Source: Desmodesmus armatus
Taxonomy: Eukaryota; Chlorophyta; Chlorophyceae; Sphaeropleales; Scenedesmaceae
Length of the DNA stretch: 64,000 bases
Assembly (NCBI GenBank): GCA_007449985.2
Contig: VIIQ02000006.1
Span: 496,001-560,000 of the forward strand
Direction: 5' to 3'
Program-made: the position numbers and the translations under genes
Shown: piece by piece, positions 50,517 through 61,876 of the stretch
How positions within the stretch are numbered: position 1 is the first letter of the stretch
How the letters are laid out: each line of letters begins with the position of its first letter
Notes under the pieces: generated by a model
Seen by the model: the letters and a program-made list of their open reading frames with translations, nothing else
Told to the model about the DNA's origin: nothing
Databases searched by the model: none

Positions 50517-53500
50517 ATGGGCCTGGAGCACCTCATGGGCAGCAGCAGCAGTGCAAGCAGCGTGGGCCATCAGCAGGGCCTGCCGCTGGATGGCAGCTGT
50601 GTTAAGCTGCGGGGCCTTCCGGTAAGATGCTCTGACAGTACAGCATCTTCTCCTTCTGGCCCTTTGCCCACCTTGTGGCCAGCCTAGTAGTCCCCAGCAA
50701 TGCCAGGGTCAGTGCATGTCTTGCTGCCGTGGGTGTTTTGATATCACTTTTTGGTTGTCTTTTTGAAATGGATTACAGTTTCGCGCCTCGGGAGACGATG
50801 TGCTCAAGTTCTTCAGCAGTTTTCCCGAGCTGAGCAGCGGCAACATCTACTTCAAGCGCCACCCAGATGGGCGCCCAAGCGGCGAGGTGCGCACAAAAGC
50901 ATTTGGGTACCTTGGCCCTGACACTATTAGGTTGCGGACGACCTCCATGCGCTCTCTTTTTCAGCCTGCCCACCGACACCATCGCTTTTCGGCGTTTCCG
51001 CCACTGCCTCCGGCCATACAGCCTGCCAATGTTTGCATCATGATACTGTTGCCTCGCCCCTTGGACATTGCGGATCGGCAAGGCAGCCTGCTGTGTTGGG
51101 CATGGTGGGCCATCAGTCTGAAGCTGCCTGTCACAGTGTGCATGCCCACCCAGCCCATTTGCTGACGTTTCCCCACGTGCTTCTGTGCAGGCCTTTGTCG
51201 TGTTTGAGTCCCCTGAGGAGGCACAGCGTGCTTGCCAGAAGGACAGGGAGACATTTGGGGACAAGTTTGGAGACCGCTATGTCAGGGTGTACCCCACCCT
51301 GGAGTCTGACGTCCCAGACATGCAGCTGGCGTTCCAGCAACAGCACATGATGCAGCAGGTGAGACAGCAAGTGCTGCTGGGCGTATGCAATGGGTCGAAG
51401 CAGAAGGCGCCACTGAGCTGCCGTCATGTTGGTCGTGTGGTTGGGCTGTGGTGGAAGCAAGGCCGGCCAGCACTAGGCAGCATAGGGCCACAAATGTTGC
51501 AATCAGCCTGAAGTGTGTGGTAACCAAAGGGTGCTGGTACAGCAGTGTCCACCTGGGCAGGTCAGCAGCTGCCCTGGCCTCGTCCAGATGACCTGCCTGC
51601 GACCCACTCGTGCGGCATGTATATGCGGGCTAGCCAGCTTGGCCTGACGGCGAGGCCTGTTCATTGCTGCTTGCGCTGTGTCATGTGCAGGGCCACTCGC
51701 ATATGCACCTGGACAGCGTGGTCAAGATGAAGAGCCTGCCATTTGATGCCAACCAGTCAGACATCATCATGTTCTTTGAGGCGTACAGGCTCAAGCCCAA
51801 CGGCGTGCAGCTGGTGGTGCGCTCAGACAACAAGCCTACTGGAGAGGTGCGCATTCAGCAGACCAGCTTGCAGCGGCAGCGGCAGCAACAAGCAGAGTTG
51901 TTGGCAGGCGGCCACTTGGTGGATGCATGCAGCAGCTGGGGGCGTATGCATGGCGCTGCAATGGCGAGGTTGCACAGCCCGCTGTCGCTTTCGGCCCTGG
52001 CCTCATTCTGAGTAGTGTGGCAGCAGTCTCCTCAAACCCACCCCGCTGCTGCCACCCCCTCTCTGTGCAGGCCTTTGTTGACTTTGAGAGCTACGAGGAG
52101 GCCTCCAAGGCCATGCGTGAGAAGGACCACAAGGTCTTCAACGAGAAGTTCGGTGACAGATATGTGCGCCTGATCCAGGTGAGCCCTCTCTCATGGCCGG
52201 GTGGGCTCTTGTATCTGTGGTTGGCCCTTGGGTGCTGGTACAGCAGTGTCCACCTGGACAGGTCAGCAGCTGAGGATGTTGGCTGTTGGGACGACTGTCT
52301 GCCTGTGGGACCTCCTGTGGTGGCCTCCTGACCCCTTGCCTGCCCTATGTCCCTGCCTCTGCCTCCCTCCCTCTCCTCCATGCAGGTGTCCCGCAAGGAG
52401 ATGCAGGCCACACTGGCCCTGCGCTTTGGCGGCGAGGGCATCCTCAAGGTGAAGGGCATCCCCTTCAAGGCCTGCGCGGCCGACGTGCGCAAGTTCTTCA
52501 GCGGCTATAAGATCAAGGTCGGCGGCGTGAGCTTCATCATGCACGCAGACGGGCGCCCCACCGGCATGGCCTTCATTGAGTTTGCCACCCCACAGGAGGC
52601 TGTGCGCGCCATGGTGAGCGAGTGGCGATAATGTTGGTGGTACGACTGCACATTGCAGAGTTGGCGGTGACAGCAGCAGTCCAGCAGTGTGAAACCATCT
52701 TAGCGGTTTTTCTGGGCTTGGTACGGCAAGACAGTTGTGCTGACTGACGAAAGTACAGATAGGTTTTGCGAGACGGTACTGGGTATTTACGGTTGGCTGC
52801 GTTGCTGCTGCTGCTGCCTGCAGGAGAAGGACCGCGCCAAGTTTGGCCCAGAGTACGGTGACCGCTTCTGCATGCTGCAGCTGGTCGGCCGCCACGAGAT
52901 GGACAAGGTGCAGCTGCAGCACGAGAGTGAGCAGACCGTGCAGAAGAACGGCACCAACGGCATCAACGGCGGCGTCAGCGCAGGACTCAACGGCCTCAAC
53001 GCAGCAGCGCTGGCCCTGCAGGCACTGGCTGCCGCCAACCCTGCCCTGCTGCTCAGCCAGAACCCCTGGCTGGCACAGCACATGCAGCAGCAGCTGCTCA
53101 ACGGCATGCACCAGGGCACACCCAATGGCAACCAGCTGCAGAACCCCTTTGCCGCCAACATGCACGCGCAGCAGCAGGGCAACATCCCCGTGATGGAGGC
53201 TGCACAGCTGGCTGCTCAGCACCTGGCTGCTGGGCAGCACCTGGGAGGCGCTGCAGGTGAGGGCAGAGCCAAGGCTGCATGCCTCCCGGTGTAGGCCTCC
53301 CAAAAGTGGTGACTTTGTTTTTGACAGGTGGCGGTCTGTCCGCAGGCTGTATTGTTGTAGCTTCAGTGTGCCTCTCCAAGCGGCAGCCCCACTCTTTGTG
53401 GAATGTTGTTGGCGCATGCCTCTTCGACTCTCCTTGCAATGCATCTGACGTAACGTGTCGCCTGTCTGTGTCGCTGCATGCGTGCTGTCATCCCCCGCAG

Positions 53501-54757
53501 GCATGGCTGGGCTCACCCAGCAGCTCAACGGCCTCAACCTGCTGCAGCAGCCCAATGGAGTGCCCACCTCCTCTGCACACGTGGCCGCGGCCCCCCAGGA
53601 CCCTGCCAATAGCTGGCTGCCCAACGGCGCGGCAGCTGACAACATGATGTTCTACCAGAATGGCAGCGGCAACGGGGGCTGGGCCGATCCAAGGTCAGGC
53701 ACTGCGCTGATGTAGGCTGCCTGCTAGTGTTGGCTGCATGTGGTGGGTGGCACTGACGCTGCCTTCTGTCACTGTGCTGGGTGCGGGCTTGTGTTGAATG
53801 TCGGTTGTGTAGCTTGCTTGGCTTGAGGGTGCATGATTGCGGCTGGTTGATGCTTGGTGTTGCGTGGCGTGGCGTGTTTGTTTGTCAATGGCACCGTCGA
53901 TGTGCATGTTGCTGGCTACCCTGAGCTACCTATTCATGCACAGTGCTTGCAAAGGACGTTTGCTTGCGTAGTACCTCTCTTGAGCTACAGATGTTGCTGG
54001 AAGTGGATATGGGGGTGGTTGACAGCCCTTGTGAGCATTCGACACAGCTCTTCACACTCCGTCTACCGCTAGTTTCTGCCTGCAGCTGCGCTGCTTTTAT
54101 GGGCTATCGTGTTGGAAGCTTTTGCATGCTGCAAGCGTTTTTGAGGCTTCCGTCTGCGTTTGGTTTTGCTTGGCTGGTTGTCTGCGTATTGCAGCACCAG
54201 TGTTTGTTGTGGCTGTACGTCGTGCGGGAGGTGATTGGGCACTGGGTCAACCCATGCTGCATGTATGGTGTTGGGTGTGTGCTTCCTGGTGGTGCTGTGT
54301 GTCCATATGATTAGGGGTATTGACCGGGGTATTTGGCACGTTCCAACCATTGCAGTGTTGTTGCAGTATGGGTGTAGGTTTGCAGTGTGGGTTTAGGCTT
54401 GGCGTGCGACCTTTTGACTTGCTTTTGGGTGACCCAACCCTGTGCTGACACTACACCCAGCACGGGGAAGGCTGCCGTGTTGCCTCTCTTCTCCCCTGGC
54501 TTCTCTGCTTGGGAGCTCTCTTGCTGTTGCGTGCAGGCCCTGTGTCTCACCCCACCACGCTGCTCATGCTGCGGGCACCTGCTGTGCCACCATCAACTGC
54601 CCACAGGCGGATGTCGCCTACTGGTATCCCTGTGCCAAGCGTGCCCTCAGCCTCACAGTGGGCTGCAGCTGTGATGCAGCAGAGCCCCTCTGCAGACATG
54701 GCTGCAGCCTTCTCAGCAGGCTTTGCTGCGGGCGAGGCGTCGTTCGGGTCCCTGTAA
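50517..54757 (+). CDS. Three-qRRM RNA-binding protein (hnRNP H/F-ESRP class)
   Basis: Nine exons: 50517-50621, 50779-50886, 51191-51358, 51691-51846, 52071-52178, 52386-52613, 52824-53256, 53501-53693, 54607-54757; total 1,650 bases, 549 residues, all phases consistent. Each quasi-RRM is recognisable: VKLRGLPFRASGDDVLKFF with DGRPSGEAFVVF; VVKMKSLPFDANQSDIIMFF with KPTGEAFVDF; ILKVKGIPFKACAADVRKFF with GRPTGMAFIEF. Each ends in a FGDRYVR or YGDRFCM type RNP1-distal segment. hnRNP H/F-type qRRMs bind G-tracts through loops rather than the usual RNP aromatics, which is notable in a genome full of intronic G-runs. The C-terminus is Gln/Asn/Ala-rich. Reading through the last intron would give an alternative end after DPR at 53715. 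No closer orthology is claimed. Confidence 0.93.
51531..51577 (+). repeat. Duplicated intron block, copy 1
   Basis: GGTGCTGGTACAGCAGTGTC plus CCACCTGGGCAGGTCAGCAGCTG occurs in intron 3 of the qRRM gene and, with one or two changes, at 52229-52274 in intron 5. Unlike the exon echoes, no exon sequence is included. Confidence 0.88.
52229..52274 (+). repeat. Duplicated intron block, copy 2
   Basis: Partner of 51531-51577. It contains CAG/GTCAGC, a weak donor-like site, 50 bases beyond the true donor of exon 5. Confidence 0.88.
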
Positions 54758-57700
54758 GACAGCCCAACCAGGTCCTGCATCCTGCAGGCGGGGAAGGAGG
54801 GGCTGTGTCCCGGGAGGGTTTGTTGGGCATGGTGACAGCCATGCAGGGGTGTGCGTTGACAGCGAAGCTAGGCTGGGGTGTGTTTGATTTTGTGGCACTG
54901 AAGTCACTGTTCCGTGGTTGGTTGTCACCGTGCGGTGGTTGGTTGATCTGTGCCAGCGGCTCCTTACTGTTAAGGGTTGGCCCTGAAGTTACAGCACAGA
55001 AGTATGCTTGCCTGTTTTTAGCACAGAGACGTTGGATCAGAGGCGGCTGGCTGGCTGTGTGTTGTTGGGGTGCCTGTGCTTATCGTCCTGCTGCTAATTG
55101 GTGTAGCCCTGAACGCCATGTCTACGAGGCAGGCACGCAGAGTGCATGCGTCATGGCCAGCAGCAGCTTTTCCCACTGCAGGATTGTCAGTATGTTGGTG
55201 TGTCCGGCGGTCTTTTCATGCGTTGTGAGTCTGTGCCTGTCGGTCGGTCAAACGGTCCTGTTGCCACTCACTGGTCCTCAGATGACCTCTGAGTGGTGAT
55301 GTGGCTTTCACGCCTGTGAGGTTTGTTGCAGGATTCCCCGTGCTGCGGAAGCTGCCCTTGTTGGTGTGTGTGTCCTGCACCAGAGTTGCGCGTGTTGCGT
55401 GCGTCAGGCATCAAGAGGATTTGTTGCCGCAGCCAGTCCGGTCCGCGTTGAGACTGTTGCCGTGTGAAGTTCGTGTTCTCTCATCACGTGTCATTCAGGG
55501 GTTGTTGGTGTTAGTGGGAGAGGAGTCGATGGCCCCGTTGTGGCACCTGGTGGTGGTCTGGTCTTGTCTGGTCTGGTGGTCTGGTCTGTGATGAAAGGAA
55601 AGCAGGGCGGTCAGAGGTCCTGTTTGGATGGTCACCTTGCTGTTGCTTAATGAAGCGCCCTTCGTGGCGCGGGCTCTGTTGCGCGCATCGAGCGGCTTGG
55701 CTTGCATGTAGGGTGTGTCTATGCCTGACAGGATGACTGTATCCACAGAGGGCCTGTCTGTTGTGGCTGTGTCTGTTGGAGTGTGTGGGTGGACTGAAGT
55801 TTGACAGCTTCATTTTTTATGCCGGTTATGCACGGATTGAGGATGGTATGCTTTGGTGCCAGGTCGCGAGGGCGGTGTTGCCTAGGTGTGTCTGCTTTGC
55901 CTGTGGCAACGTTGTGCAAAACCAGCAGTCAGGGTATATGTGGTGTGCTGCAGCAGGCAGTCTATTGGATGGATGCTGCATGTCGATCATTGCCTGGCTG
56001 AGTGCCCCACATCACTCCCTGTCTGTGGACTCCCTTTCCTGTGTGGACTGTACGCGGCGTTTGTGCACCTGTGGTTGCATGTCACCCGCATGAAACAGCA
56101 TCCACACACAACCAGTTGCCTTGCTGCTGCACAGTGGTGTAGCTGTTTGCCCAGCAGGCCCTCCCTGGTTCTTTTTATGGTGGCTCCCAAGAGTGGCGGC
56201 GTGGTGTGTTTTAACGTCCGTGTGCTGCACTTTTGGACCGTTTGCTAGTGCGTTGGTGGTCAGCTGGTATCACGGCTTCTGCATACAGTTGGGTGCGTGA
56301 TTGACTGGGTTTGCGGGCCGCAGGCTGCCTGAGCCCTACTGGCTTGTAGGACCTGCTTGCGCTCGCGTACCGCACTGAAGCTTCGTCATTTGCAGCCGCG
56401 CATGCTCGGTGTTAGCCGGGTTGCCGGCCGGTCCATGTTCCCGTTCAGCAGCAGCACGCCCCACAGGACGCCAGCACACACTGAGGGCCCGCAGGTTGCT
56501 GCCCCACCGCTTGCTTCAGCGAGCGGGTAGGGGTGGCATGCGGCCACAGGAGAGTTGTGTCTGGCCTGGTGTTTGGGTGCTGCTGGTTGGTCATCAGCAG
56601 GTCGAGGACTTGCCTCTCATGTGTTGTGTAAAAGAAGACATGTTGCCCGCTGCTGTCACCATGGCACATTGCCTGGGACCATGCTTGGTGCTGTCCCTCC
56701 GCTGCAGTATGTGGGTGTGGCGTGGCGGTGGTTGCCGTGCGCTGTACTGTGCCTGTATGCGTCTCTTGTGTGGTGCAGACGGGGGCTCTTTAGGGGCAGG
56801 TGCTCTGCCGCCTGCCCGGTGGTTTGCCCCGCGTCGCCCTGCTGTTCAAGAGTTGGCATGGTTGTTGCCATGCCCTGCGTCATTTGGTGGTCCACCACAC
56901 TCTTTTGCAACGGTACGCCTGTGAGTGGGTGTGTCGTAGCCCTGTCCACAGGGTGTGTTACCGTTCTGCTGCTTGCTGCATCTCTGCTGTATAGCTGGAA
57001 GCTGTCTGGGTCTCCCTTGCACCCAGTTTTGTTGTAAAGCCCCATCACGCTTTGGGCCGCGTGTGATTGAGCGATTGCAGTTTTTCTGTGTCTGTTTGGA
57101 TTGGAGTGCAGGCGTGCATTGCGTGTCCGGGGTTGCAAGGTGGCAAGCAGGTGTTGTTGGCACACAACCCAGGGTGTTTTTTGACTGTGTGTGTATGACA
57201 GCTTGCGTTGTGCGTTTCATGTCTGTCATGGTCTGATGTATTATTCTTCGATTGGTCACACTTGCGCGGCTATGCTGTGGTGCGTGCGGCTGTGGTGCGT
57301 GCTGATGGCAGGACTGGCTGAAAGCTTCTGGGTGCCCCGCGCCCGTTCCCATTCACCGTCCTTCCATTGCACCAGCGGTGCAGGCTGTCTGTAGTGTTTG
57401 GCTGGGTGAGTGGCTCCAAGGCCACCACTGCATGCCCGTCTAGCCTCATTGTACACCAAGCTCATGCCAATGGGGTATCGCTTGAACACACAGATGGTGG
57501 AGCACCGTGATGCACTTGCGCATGTGTGCTGTACCCCACCCCTGCTGTCCTCTGTTTCGCAAAGGTTGCTCACGTATGCATGTCGTGCCATGGGAGTGTG
57601 GTGTTGTCAAGCTGGGCGCTGGAGTACTCTCTGTCATGGAGCGTGCTGCTGTGGCCTTCTCTCGTGCCACACAGACAGACAAAGCTCTGACTGCATTCTT

Positions 57701-58621
57701 TTTGCTGCAGCGTGTTGTTGTGTTTGGTTTGCGAGGTGAAGGTTGAGGGGTTTGTGACAGCACTCTGGGGGATGGGGGCTGTAGTGTACAGAGACAGAGA
57801 GGCGTGTGTTTTGCGAGAACTGGTGGTGGTGGGCTGTTAGGCTTGAAATGAAAAGCTGACTCTGGCCCCACATTCCAGGGGGTGTTGGGTGGTGGCTTTG
57901 GAAGTGTTGAGGAGATTGGTGTCCGATTTGGGCAATGTGCGTCCCCTGCAGCGCTGGTGTGCTGCAGGTTCAATATCTGGTGTGTTGGTGCAGCATTTTT
58001 GCCCTGTAACACGAATCACAAACAATGAACAACCTGGCGTCGCCACACTGCCTCTCAAGCAAGGGCTCAATGTACTGTATCTAAGGCACACACCATCTGC
58101 TGAGGTTGCTACCGGGTGCAATGAGCATGGTGTGGTAGTATCAACAATGTGACTGCATATGGAAAGTGGTACACACAGGTGTCAACAGCAGCATGGATTC
58201 GCCACTGGTGCCATGAGGCATGGCATTGGGGTGCACATCAGAACCTCCTTGACATACTTGTATAGTGACTGATGGTGAGCCAGCGCCAACCAGCCAGCCG
58301 TGAGCCTCAGAATATTAGCAAAGAGGCTTGTGCCCGGTCAGACATGCCTGCTGCTGCCAGGGTGTGTTGCAAAATGCGCCATGCGTGCACCTCAGTGTCA
58401 CATGTCAAGTCAAAAGTGTTATAGAAGTGTTATTGCCAGCTACCGGTCGTGCACACCGGTGAGGTCTTGTGAACACTCCTTGTGAAAAGAATGTTGATTC
58501 AAGCTACGCTCAACGACCTCTTTAGTGGCAAGCCGCAACTTGACAGGTTGTCACCTTGATCAGCCCCCCAAAACACCAATACTGTGTGTAGCGCGCAGTG
58601 GGCCACAGCACATTGTTCAAA
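54758..58621 (+). other. Long GT-rich downstream region, no gene seen
   Basis: 3.9 kb with strong T and G enrichment on this strand and no splice-supported or family-like coding sequence. The first TGTAA I could find after the qRRM stop is at 57032-57036, so the region to about 57,050 may be an unusually long 3' UTR. Another TGTAA is at 58005-58009. The composition resembles TIR element B (16336-17780). The last part (about 58,020-58,621) should hold the NBP35 promoter. Confidence 0.45.
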
Positions 58622-61600
58622 ATGAGTGACGTTCCAGACAACGCCCCTCACGTACGTTGTCTTGGAACGTTGTCCTGGAAGTTTGGCAGTAGAGCTGAGT
58701 GTTCAGTACTGGGTGTGGGGGAAGCAGCAGACATGTCACAGCATGCATGCACCGTCCGCCGTGTCATAATAATGTCACTGCAGTTCTCAAGCATGGATAT
58801 CGCCTCAGCACCGCTCCATGCACTGTGTGGTGCTCGTGTGTGCAGACTGCCCTGGCACATCCAGTGAGGATGCTGGAAAGGCTTCAGCATGTGCGGGTTG
58901 CCCCAATCAGTCAGTGTGTGCGTCAGCGCCAAAGGGACCCGACCCAGGTGGGGTTTCAACAGCCTTTTGGCTCTGACTGTGCCAGTAGCTCTTTGGCAGT
59001 CAGGGACTTTGGACCAGGATCCCAGGGGGGGGGGGGCACATTGCCACAGCTACTGAAGGGGCCGTGCCTCACTCAGTCGCACAGTCGCTCCGGTCACCCC
59101 TCACTTTGCATCCAATGGCCGTGCCTGCTGTGGTGCTGGCGGTGCTTTTGCAAGTGGGGGGAGCGCGAAAGGGGGCAGTGTGCCACTCAGCCAGCCCCCC
59201 CCCCCCTCACACACACACCCTGATCCACCAGCAGCAGCCATACGCCGTCAAAAACGACAGATCTCGTACGGATGCAGCAAAATTGCATCTGCTGCTTGTG
59301 CTGGCTGTCATAAACACCGCATGCCACACACACTGACTGCTGTACATGCTGAGTTACAACCGCAGGCTCCTTGCTGTGGTTTCTGCCCTGCTTGCCGCAG
59401 ACCTAGCTGCCATAGCTGAGCGCATGTCTCAGGTGAAGAACAAACTGCTGGTGCTGTCAGGCAAGGGAGGGGTGGGCAAGAGCACCTTCGCAACACAGCT
59501 GGCATTCGCGCTGGCAGCGCAAGGCAAAGAGGTGCGCAGGACACTGCAGGGCTGGCAGCAGCCTCGCCAATGCAGCGGCATTGTGGGCTGATGGCAGGGT
59601 GCCTGGGAGGCAGTGTGTTTTACGTTTTGTGTATCACAGGCAGGACTGGCAGCGATTGCACCAATGCAGCAATACTGTAAGATGATGGCAGGGTGTGTGG
59701 GAGACAGTGGTAGTGTGGTACTACCACGGTCTCCCACACACCCTGCCATTATCTTACAGTATTGCTGCATTGGTGCAATCGCTGCCAGTCCTTCCCCCCC
59801 CCCCCCCCCGCCATGCATGCAAGTGGCCGTGGTGGGTGCGTGGCTAAGATTGAAAATGCTGTGGCTGCCTTCCAACCGTCCTGCTGAACAATTCTTCAGC
59901 GCACGACCCTGCAGCAGCACAACAGCAGTATCCAATTTGCTCCGTTGTTGACCCCATACTGTCGCTCTACAACCTTGTGCTTCCAACCCCACTTTGAAGC
60001 CGTGCATCCCCCCCCCTTGGTCCTTCCTTCCAGGTTGGTCTGTTGGACATTGACATCTGTGGCCCCTCAGCCCCCAAGCTGACAGGGCTGGAGGGTGAGG
60101 AGGTGCACCAGAGTGGCAGCGGCTGGTCACCGGTGTATGTGCAGGATAACCTGGCTGTCATGTCCATAGGTACGTGGAGGCCGGGGCCCGCGGGGGGGGG
60201 GGGGGGTGACAAAAGACACGTCCTTCAGCTACAAAAGTGACACGTCCTTCAGCTTCACACATTCCTCACACGTGCTGCCCTTGATACTCCTGCAGCATCG
60301 TGTGAGGGGCTTGATCGGGCTCCTTGGTCGCTAGGCAGTGTTTGCTGGTGCTTACCTAGGCTCGTGCTGCATAGTTGATCCAGAGGCAAGCCTTACGTAC
60401 ACAAGCCATGCATCACAGTTGACATGCTGCTATTGTTGGATCCATGCTGCAGGGTTCATGCTGCCAAACCCTGATGACGCTGTCATATGGAGGGGACCAA
60501 GGTACGCCACAGCAGCAGCAACACCGCCACAGTCTTCTGTCGCGGTACTGTGACACATCTGGTATCAGTCTCTCCTGCATCCGTACCCTGATGCTATGCT
60601 GCAAGTCACCATGTTGAAGCTTGTGACAACACCCAACTCATTGCGATCCTGATGTGGTGATGTTGTGTCATGTTGTGCAGGAAGAATGCCCTGATCAAGC
60701 AGTTCCTGAAGGATGTTGTGTGGGGCCAGCTGGACTACCTAGTGGTGGACACACCCCCAGGCACATCAGACGAACACATCAGCATAGCACAGTTCCTGCG
60801 GGCGGCAGCAGCACCTGCTGCAGAAGGCGATGCTGCTGCTGCTGCTGGCGGTGGTGCTGCTGCTGGGCGCAACATAGCGGGGGGTGTTGATGCTGCTCTG
60901 GTGGTGACCACACCCCAGGAGGTGTCCATCATAGATGTGCGGAAGGAGGTCAGCTTCTGCAGGAAGGTTGGACTGCAGGTGAGGGGGTGGTGACGTCATG
61001 TCACTGAGTGAGTGCGTGCGTGTGTGAGTGAATCATCGCGTGGGATTGCGCACGAGTGCGTGAGTGAGGGCGGGCAAGAGCCATGCCCATCAGCAGTAGT
61101 GGTGGGTCTTGGTTGCAACACGCCTCTGTGAGCAAGTAGTCAATGTTGGGTTCAACCTGAGCACACAGCTTGTGTGTGCAAGCACAGCAAGGCACAACAG
61201 CCAGGATTGCTCTTCGTCATGTGTGCTTCCAACCAGTCTTGTGTGCTTCCAACCAGCCGATGACGCAACCGCATTGCACATCCAACACAGCTGTGTTGCT
61301 GCACTTGCAGCTACTCTGTTTTTGGTTGTGTGCACGTCTGGTGGTGTGGCTGCTCATGCCTTGTTTGTGCTGCGGTGTGCTGCAGGTGCTGGGCGTAGTC
61401 GAGAACATGTCCACCCTGCACCTATCCTTGGACGCCCTCACTTTCCTCAACACAGCAGCAGCAGGCAGCAGTGCGCAGCAGGCAGACATCACAGCAGCAG
61501 TCAGGAGCGCGCTGCAGCAAGCTCTTGTGGACAGTGGCCTGGTTGGTAGCTTGTCAGACGTAGCAGCAGCAGCCGACATCTTCCTACCCACAGGCGGGGG

Positions 61601-61876
61601 TGCAGCGCGCATGTGTGAGCAGCTGGGCTTGCAGCTGCTGGGTAAAGTGCCGCTGGACCCCTGCTGGGTCAAGCAGCAGAGGAGGGGAGGTCTGTGCTGG
61701 AGGCAGAGGGGAGCCATGGGGCTGCAAATGGTACTTCTGGCGGCGCTGCTGCAGCAAGTGGCGCTGCAGCAGGAGCAGGGGCAGCAGCCGGCCGTGTGCC
61801 ACCAAGTGCTGCTGCCTTGCAGGCTATTGTGCAGCGGGTGATGCAGCAGGTGGAGGCTGGGGCCAGCACGACGTAG
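58622..61876 (+). CDS. NBP35: NBP35, cytosolic Fe-S cluster scaffold P-loop ATPase
   Basis: Scaffold of the cytosolic Fe-S assembly pathway. Exons: 58622-about 58660, 58847-58949, 59401-59531, 60034-60169, 60453-60501, 60681-60978, 61386-61876. Exon 2 has the N-terminal ferredoxin-like set: CPG...AC (13 residues between), AGC, PNQSVC, an exact CX13CX2CX5C. Then come Walker [10 protein letters not shown] (exon 3), [44 protein letters not shown] and [13 protein letters not shown], all strongly conserved. After VVENMS there is no CPxC, in keeping with reports that plant NBP35 lacks the C-terminal Cys pair of fungal and animal forms. An Ala/Gly-rich insert (60800-60880) is lineage-specific. The end ([16 protein letters not shown]...) is in a different frame from PLDP, a one-base break at 61658-61661. 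The exon 1 donor is uncertain. Confidence 0.93.
59550..59614 (+). repeat. Diverged direct copy of the NBP35 hairpin arm
   Basis: CTGGCAGC, CCAATGCAGC, TGATGGCAGGGTG and GGGAG(G/A)CAGTG appear here in the same order as in the left hairpin arm (59643-59714), about 75 percent identical. It is probably the original sequence from which the hairpin arose. Confidence 0.78.
59643..59791. repeat. Near-perfect long hairpin in NBP35 intron 3
   Basis: 72-base arms (59643-59714 and 59720-59791) pair with only two mismatches around a five-base loop GTGGT. In the sense transcript this would be a stable double-stranded RNA. It is a candidate pri-miRNA/hairpin-siRNA locus or a foldback element; no terminal target duplication was evident. 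A C-run (59794-59810) follows. Confidence 0.93.

Noticed and set aside
54442..55299. Long open frame of 285 codons downstream of the qRRM gene
   Set aside because: It is in the wrong phase for the real last exon (54607-54757) and its translation is Cys/Trp-rich low-complexity sequence with no family resemblance.
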